NCBI RefSeq assembly: GCF_002234675.1
Contig: NC_019870.2
Location: 1,384,485 to 1,448,484 of the forward strand
DNA length: 64,000 nucleotides
Source: Oryzias latipes
Taxonomy: Eukaryota; Chordata; Actinopteri; Beloniformes; Adrianichthyidae
Direction of reading: 5' to 3'
The notes below the pieces were generated by a model that had not been told where the DNA came from, did not search any database, and saw only the letters and a list, made by a program, of their open reading frames with translations. Both the position numbers and the translations under genes were made by a program. Positions 1 to 12,300 of the stretch are shown piece after piece (position 1 is the stretch's first letter; every line of letters starts with the position of its first letter).

Positions 1-79
1 CATCTTCCTCTCATCTGTTCTCAAAGCTTTGAATTCGGTTGATGCCGCTTTTAGACAAATCTGAAAAACCTGTGTGCTT

Positions 80-345
80 TTCTGGGACGTCGTCTCTGCA
101 GAGCAGCAGGAGTTCAGTAGAAATTCACCTCTGAGTTGTGGGCGGGGTCGTTGTGGTGGAGCAACCCCGCCCCCCCTTCCTGTTCCCATTGGAGAGCGCG
201 TTTTTTTTTTTCAAACTGCTCTGGATTCACGACGATTTGAATAAAGAAAGACTCAAAAAAGCAGTTTTAAGCTGCATTTTCTTTTTCATTAATGACCTCC
301 ATCATCAGAAAAAAGGCCACAAAAAGCAGCAGGGGGGGGGGGGGT
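80..345 (+). repeat. Interspersed repeat, family shared with 44.24-44.56 kb
   Basis: The sequence from 'ctgcagagcagcagg' through 'agaaattcacctctgag', and later 'ttttaagctgcattttct' followed by 'catcatcagaaaa', recurs in the same order and orientation at about 44,245-44,540 in tmed2 intron 1, with point differences. The 44 kb copy contains extra sequence in the middle. It is therefore a dispersed repeat; I cannot assign its class. Confidence 0.5.
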
Positions 346-925
346 CCTACATGTAAAGACTGATTTGGGGTACAAACTGTGAAACTATGGAATCCATTCA
401 TGTTAAAAAATAAATAAGAAAAAAAAAGCTTGTTTTGTTATTGATATAAATATAAAAATTCACATTAATGGTTTAATTATTTTTGGTTAAACGGTCCGGG
501 TGAATACTCGACTCTGATTGGCTGCTGGGTGTGCGTTTAAAAAGTGATAACCACACGTCTAAAAAAGTAGTTCCGGTCAGATATCATAAATGTTCTGTAT
601 CACTGCGCTGGCTTCTTTAAAACAAACTTTATCTTCATCATCTGGACAAAAACAAGCAGTAAGAGGAGAACTTTTTGTCTGATCTGATGCTTTATTTAAC
701 ACATCGTGATCATCAGCATAGATATATCACTTTCCTTTGTCGAGGTTGTTATGTGGAGCGGCGCGTTGTCACGGTAACAAGCGGCCGCTCCACGTAACGA
801 ATAGTCCGCTTTTTGTGAAGAAAGTGATCCAAACTGAAAAAATGACGAGAATAAAGTCCTAAAAACTGGTGGAACATTTATTTCTTCTGTTGGGGATGAT
901 TGTCTAAGCAGGTTCATGGCCTTCA

Positions 926-984
926 AAGTGTGCATTATCACCACTAACGCACTTCAGTGTTATTAGTGGTGATAATGCACACTT
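926..984. repeat. Perfect 22-bp inverted repeat (hairpin)
   Basis: Bases 926-947 are the exact reverse complement of 963-984, separated by a 15-nt loop. The stem reads aagtgtgcattatcaccac and continues. A relic of two abutting transposon ends is the simplest explanation; a small-RNA hairpin is possible but unsupported. Confidence 0.85.
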
Positions 985-2092
985 CCTCAGCCATTAACCC
1001 TCACTTAACACAAGCTAAGTTAACTGTCTGAAGTCCCCATGTCGTGTACATTTTTGAATATTTCCTTCAGCCTGGATGTCAAAGGTGAGCTCAGGTGTAA
1101 AGATACTTTACTCTATTTCCTGATGTTTTGATGCAAAACGAAAAATCTAGAATCAAATCTGAAAATAAAAAAAAGGAGAAAGGAACCATCAGAGGACGGC
1201 GTTTGATCCATGGCGGCTTTTCCTCCCACCGTTTCCCTGCAGATGATTTAGGTCATGATGCAGGTGATGGAGGTGTCGTGTTTCTGCAGCTGTTTCTGCT
1301 ACACAAACACACATCTGTGTCCCCCCTCCCAGCCCCCCAGCCCCCATGCCATTCCTGGCTGTGAGGCATTCAAGTGTGCCTGTAACGCGGCGGGTTTGTG
1401 CGGCCGTGAGGAGGGAGCTGACAGCAGCGCAGCTGCAGATCTGACGCCGGAAACTGGGTTCCTGCAGAACCGCTGAACGTTCTGGAGGATGACATCCCTG
1501 CGTGAAGCAGCAGCACGGAGAAACGGGCCAGTCGTTTGGTCCGAACAGAGCCGAGGTCAGGCGGATTTTCCCCATAAGACGAGGAAAACGTGCAGCGTTG
1601 GGTTTTCTCAGCGCGTTGTTTCATCACAAAAAGAGGCTTTCAGGGAATGAAGTCGTCAGTGCTGTGGCCTCAGAAAGCACAAAAACCCTCAGTAAGAAGG
1701 ATTTCTCCTGACTTCAGCAGGCGCTTGTTGAGCTGCATTATCCACTTCAGTCAGCCCCCCAGCGGCCTCTGAACCCCCACCACCACCATCCGCCAAGCAC
1801 AAACAGCAGTCGATGCAGCGGGGGGGGGTGACATGAGGAATTCATCAGGGCTCTACCAGAGCCTGGGAAACAGAGACGGGATCAATACATCGAGCTGAGG
1901 CTCTAGATGATGAACGGAATCAAAAACAGAGTTCTGCTGTTGCAAACCGATCCTCCAACATGGAACACGTCCTTCATCTCCTCCTCTTCATCTTCAACTG
2001 CAGCATTTTTACTGCTGGCTGAGACGAGACGAGAGAGACGAGTCGATCTCTGTCCAGCAGGCACACACTCTGATACAGACGTAAAGATGGAC

Positions 2093-2152
2093 GGAGGTGA
2101 ATGGATGGATGATAGATGGATGAATGGATGATAGATGGATGAATGGATAGAC
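2093..2152. repeat. GGAT-rich microsatellite
   Basis: A short tandem tract of TGGATGAATGGATGATAGA-like units of about 20 bp lies just left of the LINE fragment. Confidence 0.7.
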
Positions 2153-2160
2153 TTCATGTT

Positions 2161-4200
2161 TCCACTACCTAAAAATAGACCTAAGCGCCAAATGTCCTTC
2201 CGAAACTGGAAACAAATTGACTCAACTTCTATGGCTACAGAACCAGCAACCATCCGGACCTCAAAACTGCTGATGAACTGGTAGAACATTACAATGCATC
2301 CCTGAGCAGTGTCTTCAACCTTCATGCCGCTATCAGAACACGTGAAGTCAGGTTTGAACGCTCTGCTCCTTGGTACACACCAGCACTACACCAGATGAAA
2401 ACAGCTGGTCGTGCTCTGGAACGCCATTTTAGAAAATCTGGACTTACTGTTCACAAAGCGCCTACATGGACCATCAAAAAGCCTACTGCCAGGCCCTGAA
2501 GGATGTAGAACGTCCAGTCAAATCTACAAAAACTCTGGAAATTCAAAGCAGCTCTTTTCCACTGTTAGCCATTTTCTGAAACCCAGACTGTCTTCACAAA
2601 TTAAAGCTGTGTAATGCCTTTATGGACTTTTTTAGATCCAAGGTTATTAACATCCGCTCCCCCCTGTGTTTCTCTGTCCCAGACTCATTGTCTGAAAGCT
2701 CACCTCCCTTCCTATCCTTCACTGTGGTTTCAAAAACCCACATTGAGAAAACTCTGGGAGGAATGAATTCATCCACTTGCCCCTTGGATCCCCTCCTGAC
2801 AGCTCTTGTCAAGTCTGTTTTGCCTACTGTGAGCCCAACTATCACTGAGCTTGTAAATATCTCTCTGGCTACATCCCACCCTCCTTAAAAACTGCTGTCA
2901 TCCGTGCTACTCTAGAGAAACCCTCTCTGGACTCAGAAGTGCTCGCCAACTAAAGGCCTATTTCCAACCTCCCTTTTCTGTCAAAGGTACTGGAGAAGGT
3001 AGTCGCTTCACAGCTGCAAAACCATCTAAAGCAAGACAACCATTTTGAAAAGTTCCAGTCCAGAGATGAAGGCGTGGATGAACAGCAACTTCCTACAGCT
3101 AAACAGCAGCAAAACAGAGGCACTCCTTGTTGGCCCCCCCAGCAGATAAATTCCTCCTCAATATCCCAATTCACTTTCGACAGTCAGATCATCACCGTTT
3201 CCTCCTCAGTCACCAACCTAGGAGTACAGTTCGACCCTCAGCTAAACTTTAACAACCGCATAAAGGATCTATGCAAGACCTGATTCCATAAAAAACTTCA
3301 GTACATCCAACACAGAATCCTAAAAGGGGTGAGGAAATATGAGCACATCCCCCCCATCCTGAAATCGCTGCACTGTCTTCCTGTTTCATCATCACCTGCA
3401 AATGCATGACCGGTCAGGCACCACCGTACCTCCAGGAACTCCTCATTCCCCAGAAACAAACCCGTAGCCTCCGTTCATCAGGCAGCGTCCTTCTTCAGCC
3501 CCCCCCCCCCCCCCCCCCCCCCCACCAGGCTCCACATGATGGGAGACATTTTGTTCTGCTGCACCAAGACTTTGGAACTCCATCCTGTTCATCTCAGAAC
3601 TTCACAGACCCTGGACTCTTTTAAAGCTCTTTCTATTTTAAAAAAAGCCTATGATTGCTAAATGTTTTTATTTTTTGCTTTTTAAGTGCTACTTTTATAT
3701 TTTTTTTTAGTTTTAAGCTACTTTCGTAGTAAAATGTGCACTTTTCATTTTTTTAAATTTAAATTTCATTCACTCATCTTCTTAACCATTTATTCCCTTT
3801 CAGGGTCACGGGGTTGCCGGAGCCTATCCCGGCCACTTGGGCGTAGGCAAGGGATGCCCTGGACAGGTCGCCAGTCTGTCGCAGGGTAGAATATCCTCAA
3901 TCACACATCCATTCACACCTATGGACAATCTAGAGTTGCCAATCAACCTATGTAGCATGTTTTTGGACAGTGGGAGGAAGCCAGAGATCCCGGAGAAAAC
4001 CCACGCATACACGGGGAGAACATGCAAACTCCACACAGAAAGGTCCCCATTGAAGTAAGTTTTTTTATGTCCCCCAGCCGGGACTTGAACCGGGGGCTTT
4101 CTTGCTGTGAGGCAAGACCGCTAACCACTGCACAACTGTACAGCCCAAAAAAAAAGAAAAGTGCATTATAAATAAAATCTATTATTATTATTACTATTAT
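2161..4200 (+). mobile_element. Degenerate L2-type LINE, interrupted by a SINE
   Basis: Broken plus-strand frames match the L2/Maui class of non-LTR retrotransposons. Seen in order are the endonuclease-RT linker (about 2,167-2,620), an RT block containing RPISNLPFLSKVLEKVV (about 2,955-3,010), a later block with SSVTNLGVQFDPQLNFNN (about 3,200-3,260), and C-terminal GQAPPYLQELL (about 3,415) to DPGLF (about 3,620). The core of the RT with its catalytic aspartates is missing: sequence jumps from the FQS motif near 3,060 to the downstream LNSSKTE-like region. Frames change several times and contain stops. The typical 3' tail (aagtgcattataaataaa) appears at about 4,160-4,180 beyond an inserted SINE. 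The element is dead. Confidence 0.8.
3767..4146 (-). mobile_element. tRNA-derived fish SINE (nested in the L2 tail)
   Basis: Read on the minus strand, the element starts near 4,146. It has a tRNA-like head with a box A-like TGGTTAGCGG and a box B-like GGTTCAAGTCC. The body follows, including the minus-strand form of 'gaacatgcaaactccacac' and 'ccctggacaggtcgccag', and it ends in a GAATGA-type tail near 3,770. This matches the common teleost SINE whose tail resembles a LINE. It sits between the L2 coding part and the L2 3' end, so it inserted after the LINE. Confidence 0.75.
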
Positions 4201-4266
4201 GGATGCTTAGATGGATAGACAGATTAATGGGTGGATTGATAGTTGGTCAAAGAAAACTTAAGTTTT

Positions 4267-7200
4267 TGTGTCTTCTACATGTTCCTGTCTTCTACGTGTT
4301 CCTGTCCTCTACGTGTTCCTGTTTTCTACGTGTTCCTGTCCTCTACGTGTTCTTGTCTTCTACGTTATTTCTGTCTTCTACGTGTTCCTGTCCTCTACGT
4401 GTTCTTGTCTTCTACATGTTCCTGTCTTCTACGTGTTCCTGTCTTCTATGTGTTCCTGTCTTCTACGTGTTCCTGTCTTCTACGTGTTCCTGTCCTCTAC
4501 ATGTTCCTGTCTTCTACGTGTTCCTGTCTTATACATGTTCCTGTCTTCTACGTGTTCCTGTCTCCTACATGTTCCTGTTTTCTACGTGTTCCTGTCCTCT
4601 ACGTGTTCTTGTCTTCTACATGTTCCTGTCTTCTACGTGTTCCTGTCTCCTACATGTTCCTGTTTTCTACGTGTTCCTGTCCTCTACGTGTTCTTGTCTT
4701 CTACATGTTCCTGTCCTCTACGTGTTCCTGTCTTCTACGTGTTCCTGTCTCCTACATGTTCCTGTCTTCTACGTGTTCCTGTCTTATACATGTTCCTGTC
4801 TTCTACGTGTTCCTGTCTCCTACATGTTCCTGTTTTCTACGTGTTCCTGTCCTCTACGTGTTCTTGTCTTCTACATGTTCCTGTCTTCTACGTGTTCCTG
4901 TCTCCTACATGTTCCTGTTTTCTACGTGTTCCTGTCCTCTACGTGTTCTTGTCTTCTACATGTTCCTGTCCTCTACGTGTTCCTGTCTTCTACGTGTTCC
5001 TGTCTCCTACATGTTCCTGTTTTCTACGTGTTCCTGTCCTCTACGTGTTCTTGTCTTCTACATGTTCCTGTCTTCTACGTGTTCCTGTCTTCTACGTGTT
5101 CCTGTCTTCTACGTGTTCCTGTCCTCTACATGTTCCTGTCTTCTACGTGTTCCTGTCTTATACATGTTCCTGTCTTCTACGTGTTCCTGTCTCCTACATG
5201 TTCCTGTTTTCTACGTGTTCCTGTCCTCTACGTGTTCTTGTCTTCTACATGTTCCTGTCTTCTACGTGTTCCTGTCTTCTACATGTTCCTGTCTTCTACG
5301 TGTTCCTGTCTCCTACATGTTCCTATTTTCTACGTGTTCCTGTCCTCTACGTGTTCCTGTCTTCTACGTGTTCCTGTCTCCTACATGTTCCTGTTTTCTA
5401 CGTGTTCCTGTCCTCTACGTGTTCTTGTCTTCTACGTGTTCCTGTCTTCTACGTGTTCCTGTCTTCTACATGTTCTTGTCTTCTACATATTCCTGTCTTC
5501 TACATGTTCCTGTCTTCTACGTGTTCCTGTTTTCTACGTGTTCCTGTCTTCTACGTGTTCCTGTCTTCTACATGTTCTTGTCTTCTACGTTATTTCTGTC
5601 TTCTACGTGTTCCTGTCCTCTACGTGTTCCTGTCTTCTACGTGTTCCTGTCTCCTACATGTTCCTGTTTTCTACGTGTTCCTGTCCTCTACGTGTTCTTG
5701 TCTTCTACATGTTCCTGTCTTCTACGTGTTCCTGTCTTCTACGTGTTCCTGTCTTCTACGTGTTCCTGTCTTCTACGTGTTCCTGTCCTCTACATGTTCC
5801 TGTCTTCTACGTGTTCCTGTCTTATACATGTTCCTGTCTTCTACGTGTTCCTGTCTCCTACATGTTCCTGTTTTCTACGTGTTCCCGTCCTCTACGTGTT
5901 CTTGTCTTCTACATGTTCCTGTCTTCTACGTGTTCCTGTCTTCTACATGTTCCTGTCTTCTACGTGTTCCTGTCTCCTACATGTTCCTGTTTTCTACGTG
6001 TTCCTGTCCTCTACGTGTTCCTGTCTTCTACGTGTTCCTGTCTCCTACATGTTCCTGTCTTCTACGTGTTCCTGTCCTCTACGTGTTCCTGTCTTCTACG
6101 TGTTCCTGTCTCCTACATGTTCCTGTTTTCTACGTGTTCCTGTCCTCTACGTGTTCTTGTCTTCTACATGTTCCTGTCTTCTACGTGTTCCTGTCTTCTA
6201 CGTGTTCCTGTCTTCTACGTGTTCCTGTCCTCTACATGTTCCTGTTTTCTACGTGTTCCTGTCCTCTACATGTTCTTGTCTTCTACGTTATTTCTGTCTT
6301 CTACGTGTTCCTGTCCTCTACGTGTTCCTGTCTTCTACGTGTTCCTGTCTCCTACATGTTCCTGTTTTCTACGTGTTCCTGTCCTCTACGTGTTCTTGTC
6401 TTCTACATGTTCCTGTCTTCTACGTGTTCCTGTCTTCTACATGTTCCTGCCTTCTACATGTTCCTGTTTTCTACGTGTTCCTGTTTTCTACGTGTTCCTG
6501 TCTTCTACGTGTTCCTGTTTTCTACGTGTTCCTGTCTTCTACATGTTCCTGTCTTCTACGTGTTCCTGTCCTCTACGTGTTCTTGTCTTCTACGTGTTCC
6601 TGTCTCCTACATGTTCCTGTCTTCTACGTGTTCCTGTCCTCTACGTGTTCTTGTCTTCTACATGTTCCTGTCTTCTACGTGTTCCTGTCTTCTACGTGTT
6701 CCTGTCTTCTACGTGTTCCTGTCCTCTACATGTTCCTGTCTTCTACGTGTTCCTGTCTCCTACATGTTCCTGTTTTCTACGTGTTCCTGTCCTCTACGTG
6801 TTCTTGTCTTCTACGTTATTTCTGTCTTCTACGTGTTCCTGTCCTCTACGTGTTCCTGTCTTCTACGTGTTCCTGTCTCCTACATGTTCCTGTTTTCTAC
6901 GTGTTCCTGTCCTCTATGTGTTCTTGTCTTCTACATGTTCCTGTCTTCTACGTGTTCCTGTCTTCTACGTGTTCCTGTCTTCTACGTGTTCCTGTCCTCT
7001 ACATGTTCCTGTCTTCTACGTGTTCCTGTCTTATACATGTTCCTGTCTTCTACGTGTTCCTGTCTCCTACATGTTCCTGTTTTCTACGTGTTCCTGTCCT
7101 CTACGTGTTTTTGTCTTCTAAATGTTCCTGTCTTCTACGTGTTCCTGTCTTCTACATGTTCCTGCCTTCTACATGTTCCTGTTTTCTACGTGTTCCTGTT

Positions 7201-7459
7201 TTCTACGTGTTCCTGTCTTCTACATGTTCCTGTCTTCTACGTGTTCCTGTTTTCTACGTGTTCCTGTCTTCTACGTGTTCCTGTCTTCTACATGTTCTTG
7301 TCTTCTACGTTATTTCTGTCCTCTACGTGTTCCTGTCTTCTACGTGTTCCTGTCTCCTACATGTTCCTGTTTTCTACGTGTTCCTGTCCTCTACGTGTTC
7401 TTGTCTTCTACATGTTCCTGTCTTCTACGTGTTCCTGTCTTCTACGTGTTCCTGTCTAC
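4267..7459. repeat. 17-bp minisatellite array, about 187 units
   Basis: The unit TGTTCCTGTCTTCTACG is repeated for 3.2 kb. Most variants are CG to CA at the unit junction (ctacg/ctaca), T/C at 'cttct/cctct', and 'tgttcc/tgttct'. Five units are 18 nt long (TTATTTCTGTCTTCTACG, starting at 4365, 5590, 6288, 6816 and 7310). No unit contains a stop in any plus-strand frame, so all three forward frames are open for about 1,000 codons and read as a 17-residue peptide repeat. I do not regard these as genes: there is no initiation context, no homology and no splice structure. Confidence 0.95.
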
Positions 7460-9307
7460 TAGCTGGCACAGCTGCTTGGATTTTTGGTGGATGAAAGTTC
7501 AATATTTATATTTTTAGAGATCTGCATCTTTTTTTTCTTGTTCTTATAGATTTTGCAGTCGATGTATTTACAAACCAGAAAAGCAGCGATTTTAATTTAA
7601 AAGACAAAATAGTTCAGAGGTATGAAATAATTACAAAGACTTTGATTAAGTATTTCTTCTTTTTGCCTCAAAAATGTTCATTTTTTCAAAATAAGAGCAT
7701 GATTAAAAGCAAAAGGCTGTAAAAACCAAATTTAAATTTCAAAACCAAAACAAATGTTTGAATAAAAAGGTTAAAAAATGATGATTCTTTGTGGAAAATA
7801 GGGATGATTGGTAATTTATGGAATTCAAATGATGAGTTAAAAGCGTCTTTGTCTGTGACCAGGAGCAGCTGTGAGGTCTTACCTGCAGCGCGGGGACAGG
7901 TGTGCGTTGGTTCTCCTGCTTCAGAGTGATGGAGCGCTCCGTCAGCATCCATCCAGCAGCCTCCTCTCCTCCGCTCTCGCTCAGCATCCTCCGTGCTCTC
8001 TGTAGTAAGAGCATGGCTCCGCCCCCTCCATGCCCCCCCAGCCTGTCCGCTCTCATCTCGTCAGCACAAACACAAAATGGTGATGCCACAGTTGTTGGAA
8101 AAGTCGATTACAAAAGGCTTTTAGCTCGTTCAATCGCATTTTTCTGATGTTTTTGCACGTTGGATTAAAAAAACTTTAAGAGGTTTTCCTTCACGGAGTA
8201 TTTTTGACAACAGGAAACCCTTTAAAAGCTGTGATCTGAGGTAGAACCAGCTTGTTGGAGCTCAGAGCTGCTTACTGCAACCTCACAATGCAGAGAAAAG
8301 AACGCTCCACAAACACAAAGTTCACTCATTTCAACAAAAATGGCAAAAGCAGCAGATAGTGATGAACTGCTTCTCTGAATGAGATGCCAGATGCTGTAGT
8401 TCAATTTGGCCACTAGATGTCACTGTTTTTGTTCCTATTTTAATTGTCAAATCTTTCAACGTTTGTTTTTTGGGAGAAATTGTAGGTATATAATCCACAT
8501 TGTATAAGATGCCATGCACTCACGTTTAGTTTTTCTTTCAGAATGCTGAAATACCTTTCATTGGTCTAAAGAAGCATTCTACCTTTGTCCTACCTGAGCT
8601 CTGCTTCCACCAGGCTGGAGCTCCTTCCTAAAGAAACGTTGTGCAACAACAAGCCATGTGGTAAAAACGGTGAACCTGAGACGATCAGTCCTCCTGAAGG
8701 GAGGAGAAACCCGTTTTATGTTCTGATGCTGGACTCAGATGTCAGGGAGACATCTGTGGTGGGTCAAACGGCCCACGGGGAGGGGGCGGTACAGAGCACA
8801 GCAGCAACCCGGCTATGGGCGAGCCTGACTTCAGAACATAAGCAGGTTCTGGTGGACCATCAATTGGACTTTAAAGGCGGAAGCCTAAAACGTGCATTTA
8901 CATAGACTTTTTTATTGGAAGTGGTGGCTTGAACGCACGGTCTTGCACCCGGTGTGAAGAGTTTCAGGCTGTGAAAGTATTTAACAGATCTGGAGATAAT
9001 TCCTGCACTTCATTAAGTTTATTTTTTTTATCTGCAGAGCTTCAACCAAAACCCGGACTAAAATTCAGATTATTCCCACACTTGAGGAGCTTCTATCACT
9101 TCTCCTTTATTCTTCATATCCAGCAGCTCCACTGTTGCTCTTGGATGCCCCCTGCAGGCGGTTTCCATGTGCAACACAAATCCAGCTGAGCAGTTTTCCA
9201 GAATGTGTTGTTCTGGTGACCTCCAGGATGTTTTCCAGAGCAGGGGCTGGAGCCAAGCAGCCAGACTCTGTGACACGCGCAGGACGCCAGGCCATCGCTC
9301 CACGTGC
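7460..9307. other. Unassigned DNA between two arrays
   Basis: Apart from one possible first exon on the minus strand (7,883-8,014), I see no recognisable coding sequence. A 'ccactagatgtcactg' tract near 8,410 looks like a fragment of a dispersed fish repeat. Confidence 0.5.
7883..8014 (-). CDS. Possible first coding exon of an unidentified gene
   Basis: On the minus strand an ATG at 8,014-8,012 opens 44 codons (MLLLQRARRMLSESGG... ending in TPVPALQ) and runs straight into a strong donor, CAG|gtaagacc, at 7,883. A GC-box-like gggggcgg lies just upstream of the ATG and the local base composition is GC-rich, unlike its surroundings. I do not recognise the peptide, and no second exon is visible to the left, so the rest would lie beyond the window edge. 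In mammals RPH3A follows PTPN11 in the same orientation, so an upstream rph3a exon is one hypothesis. It could equally be chance or a 5' UTR exon. Confidence 0.25.
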
Positions 9308-9309
9308 TC

Positions 9310-12300
9310 TGCTGCATCACCGCTGCATCACTGCTGCATCACTGCATCACCGCTGCATCACCGTTACATCAATGCATCACCGCTGCCTCACTGCAGCATC
9401 ACTGCTGCATCACTGCTGCATCACCGCTGCATCACTGCTGCATCACTGATGCATCACTGCATCACCGCTGCATCACTGCATCACCGCTGCATCACTGCTG
9501 CATCACCGCTGCATCACTGCTGCATCACCGCTGCATCAATGCATCACCGCTGCATCACCGCTGCATCACTTCTGCATCACTGCATCACCACTGCATCACT
9601 TCTGCATCACCGCTGCATCACTGCTGCATCACCACTGCATCACCGCTGCATCAATGCATCACCGCTGCATCACTGCATCACCGCTGCATCACCGCTGCAT
9701 CAATGCATCACCGCTGCATCACTTCTGCATCACTGCATCACCGCTGCATCACTTCTGCATCACTGCATCACCGCTGCATCGCTGCATCACCGCTGCATCA
9801 CTGCATCACCGCTGCATCACTTCTGCATCACTGCATCACCGCTGCATCACTTCTGCATCACTGCATCACCGCTGCATCACTGCATCACCGCTGCATCACT
9901 TCTGCATCACTGCATCACCGCTGCATCACTTCTGCATCACTGCATCACCACTGCATCACTTCTGCATCACCGCTGCATCAATGCATCACCGCTGCATCAC
10001 CGCTGCATCACCGCTGCATCACCGCTGCATCACCGCTGCATCACTGCATCACCGCTGCATCACTTCTGCATCACTGCATCACCGCTGCATCACTTCTGCA
10101 TCACTGCATCACCACTGCATCACTTCTGCATCACCGCTGCATCAATGCATCACCGCTGCATCACTTCTGCATCACTGCATCACCGCTGCATCACTGCATC
10201 ACCGCTGCATCACTTCTGCATCACTGCATCACCGCTGCATCACTTCTGCATCACTGCATCACCACTGCATCAATGCATCACCGCTGCATCACCGCTGCAT
10301 CACCGCTGCATCACTGCATCACCGCTACATCACTGCTGCATCACTGCATCACCGCTGCATCATTGCATCACTGCTGCATCACTGCTGCATCAACGCTGCA
10401 TCACTGCATCACCGCTGCATCACTGCTGCATCACCGCTGCATCACTGCATCACCGCTGCATCACTGATGCATCACTGCATCACTGCTGCATCACCGCTGC
10501 ATCACCGCTGCATCAATCCATCACTGCTGCATCACCGCTGCATCACTGCTGCATCACTGCATCACTTCTGCATCACCGCTGCATCACCGCTGCATCACTG
10601 CATCACCGCTGCATCACCGCATCACCGCTGCATCACTGCATCACCGCTGCATCACAGCTGCATCACTGCATCACCGCTGCATCATTGCATCACTGCTGCA
10701 TCACCGCTGCATCACTGCATCACCGCTGCATCACTGCATCACCGCTGCATCACTGCATCACCGCTGCATCACCGCTGCATCATTGCATCACTGCTGCATC
10801 ACTGCTGCATCACCGCTGCATCACCGCATCACCGCTGCATCACCGCTGCATCACTGCATCACCGCTGCATCACTGCATCACCGCTGCATCATTGCATCAC
10901 TGCTGCATCACCGCTGCATCACCGCTGCATCACTTCTGCATCACCGCTTCATCACTTCTGCATCACCGCTGCATCACTTCTGCATCACTGCATCACCGCT
11001 GCATCACCGCTGCATCACCGCTGCGTCACCGCTGCATCACTGCATCACCGCTGCATCACTGCTGCATCACTGCATCACCGCTGCATCATTGCATCACTGC
11101 TGCATCACTGCATCACCGCTGCATCATTGCTGCATCACTGCATCACTTCTGCATCACCGCTGCATCACTGCATCACTGCTGCATCACCGCTGCATCAATG
11201 CATCACTGCTGCATCACCGCTGCATCACTGCTGCATCAATGCATCACCGCTGCATCACCGCTGCATCACCGCTGCATCACTGCTGCATCACCGCATCACC
11301 GCTGCATCACTGCATCACCGCTTCATCACCGCTGCATCACTGCATCACCGCTGCATCACCGCTGCATCATTGCATCACTGCTGCATCACTGCTGCATCAC
11401 CGCTGCATCACTGCATCACCCCTGCATCACTTCTGCATCACCGCTGCATCTCTTCTGCATCACCGCTGCATCACCACTGCATCACTTCTGCATCACTGCA
11501 TCACCGCTGCATCACCGCTGCATCACCGCTGCATCACCGCTGCATCAATGCATCACCGCTGCATCAATGCATCACCGCTGCATCACTGCTGCATCACTGC
11601 TGCATCACTGCATCACCGCTGCATCATTGCATCACTGCTGCATCACTTCTGCATCACCGCTGCATCACTTCTGCATCACCGCTGCATCACTGCATCACCG
11701 CTACATCACTGCTGCATCACCGCTGCATCATTGCATCACTGCTGCATCACTGCTGCATCACCGCTGCATCACTGCATCACCGCTGCATCACTGCTGCATC
11801 ACCGCTGCATCACTGCATCACCGCTGCATCACTGCTGCATCACTGCATCACTGCTGCATCACCGCTGCATCACCGCTGCATCATTGCATCACTGCTGCAT
11901 CACCGCTGCATCACTGCTGCATCACTGCATCACCGCTGCATCACCGCATCACCGCTGCATCATTGCATCACTGCTGCATCACCGCTGCATCACCGCATCA
12001 CCGCTGCATCACTGCATCACCGCTGCATCATTGCTGCATCACTGCTGCATCACTGCTGCATCACCGCATCACCGCTGCATCACTGCATCACCGCTGCATC
12101 ACTGCATCACCGCTGCATCATTGCATCACTGCTGCATCACTGCTGCATCACCGCTGCATCACTGCATCACCGCTGCATCACCGCTGCATCACTTCTGCAT
12201 CACCGCTGCATCACTTCTGCATCACCGCTGCATCACCACTGCATCACCGCTGCATCACCGCTGCATCAATGCATTACCGCTGCATCACCGCTGCATCACC

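Larger units (their letters stand above)
1..2085. other. Left-edge region, no gene recognised
   Basis: I find no exon with a recognisable protein and no convincing splice-site pair here. The open frames are short and low-complexity. The stretch holds one interspersed-repeat copy (about 80-345), a perfect hairpin (926-984), several homopolymer runs and otherwise unassigned single-copy-looking DNA. Confidence 0.6.

Noticed and set aside
926-984. MicroRNA gene at the perfect hairpin
   Set aside because: A perfect stem without bulges and no recognised mature sequence favour a repeat origin, so it is kept only as a structural feature.
4060-4146. Possible tRNA gene on the minus strand (box A and box B present)
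   Set aside because: The tRNA fold is incomplete and the head continues into a SINE body, so it is the SINE promoter region.
4203-7517. Three overlapping open frames of about 970-1,080 codons on the plus strand
   Set aside because: They are a property of a stop-free 17-bp repeat read in three frames; no homology, no codon bias and no splice signals.
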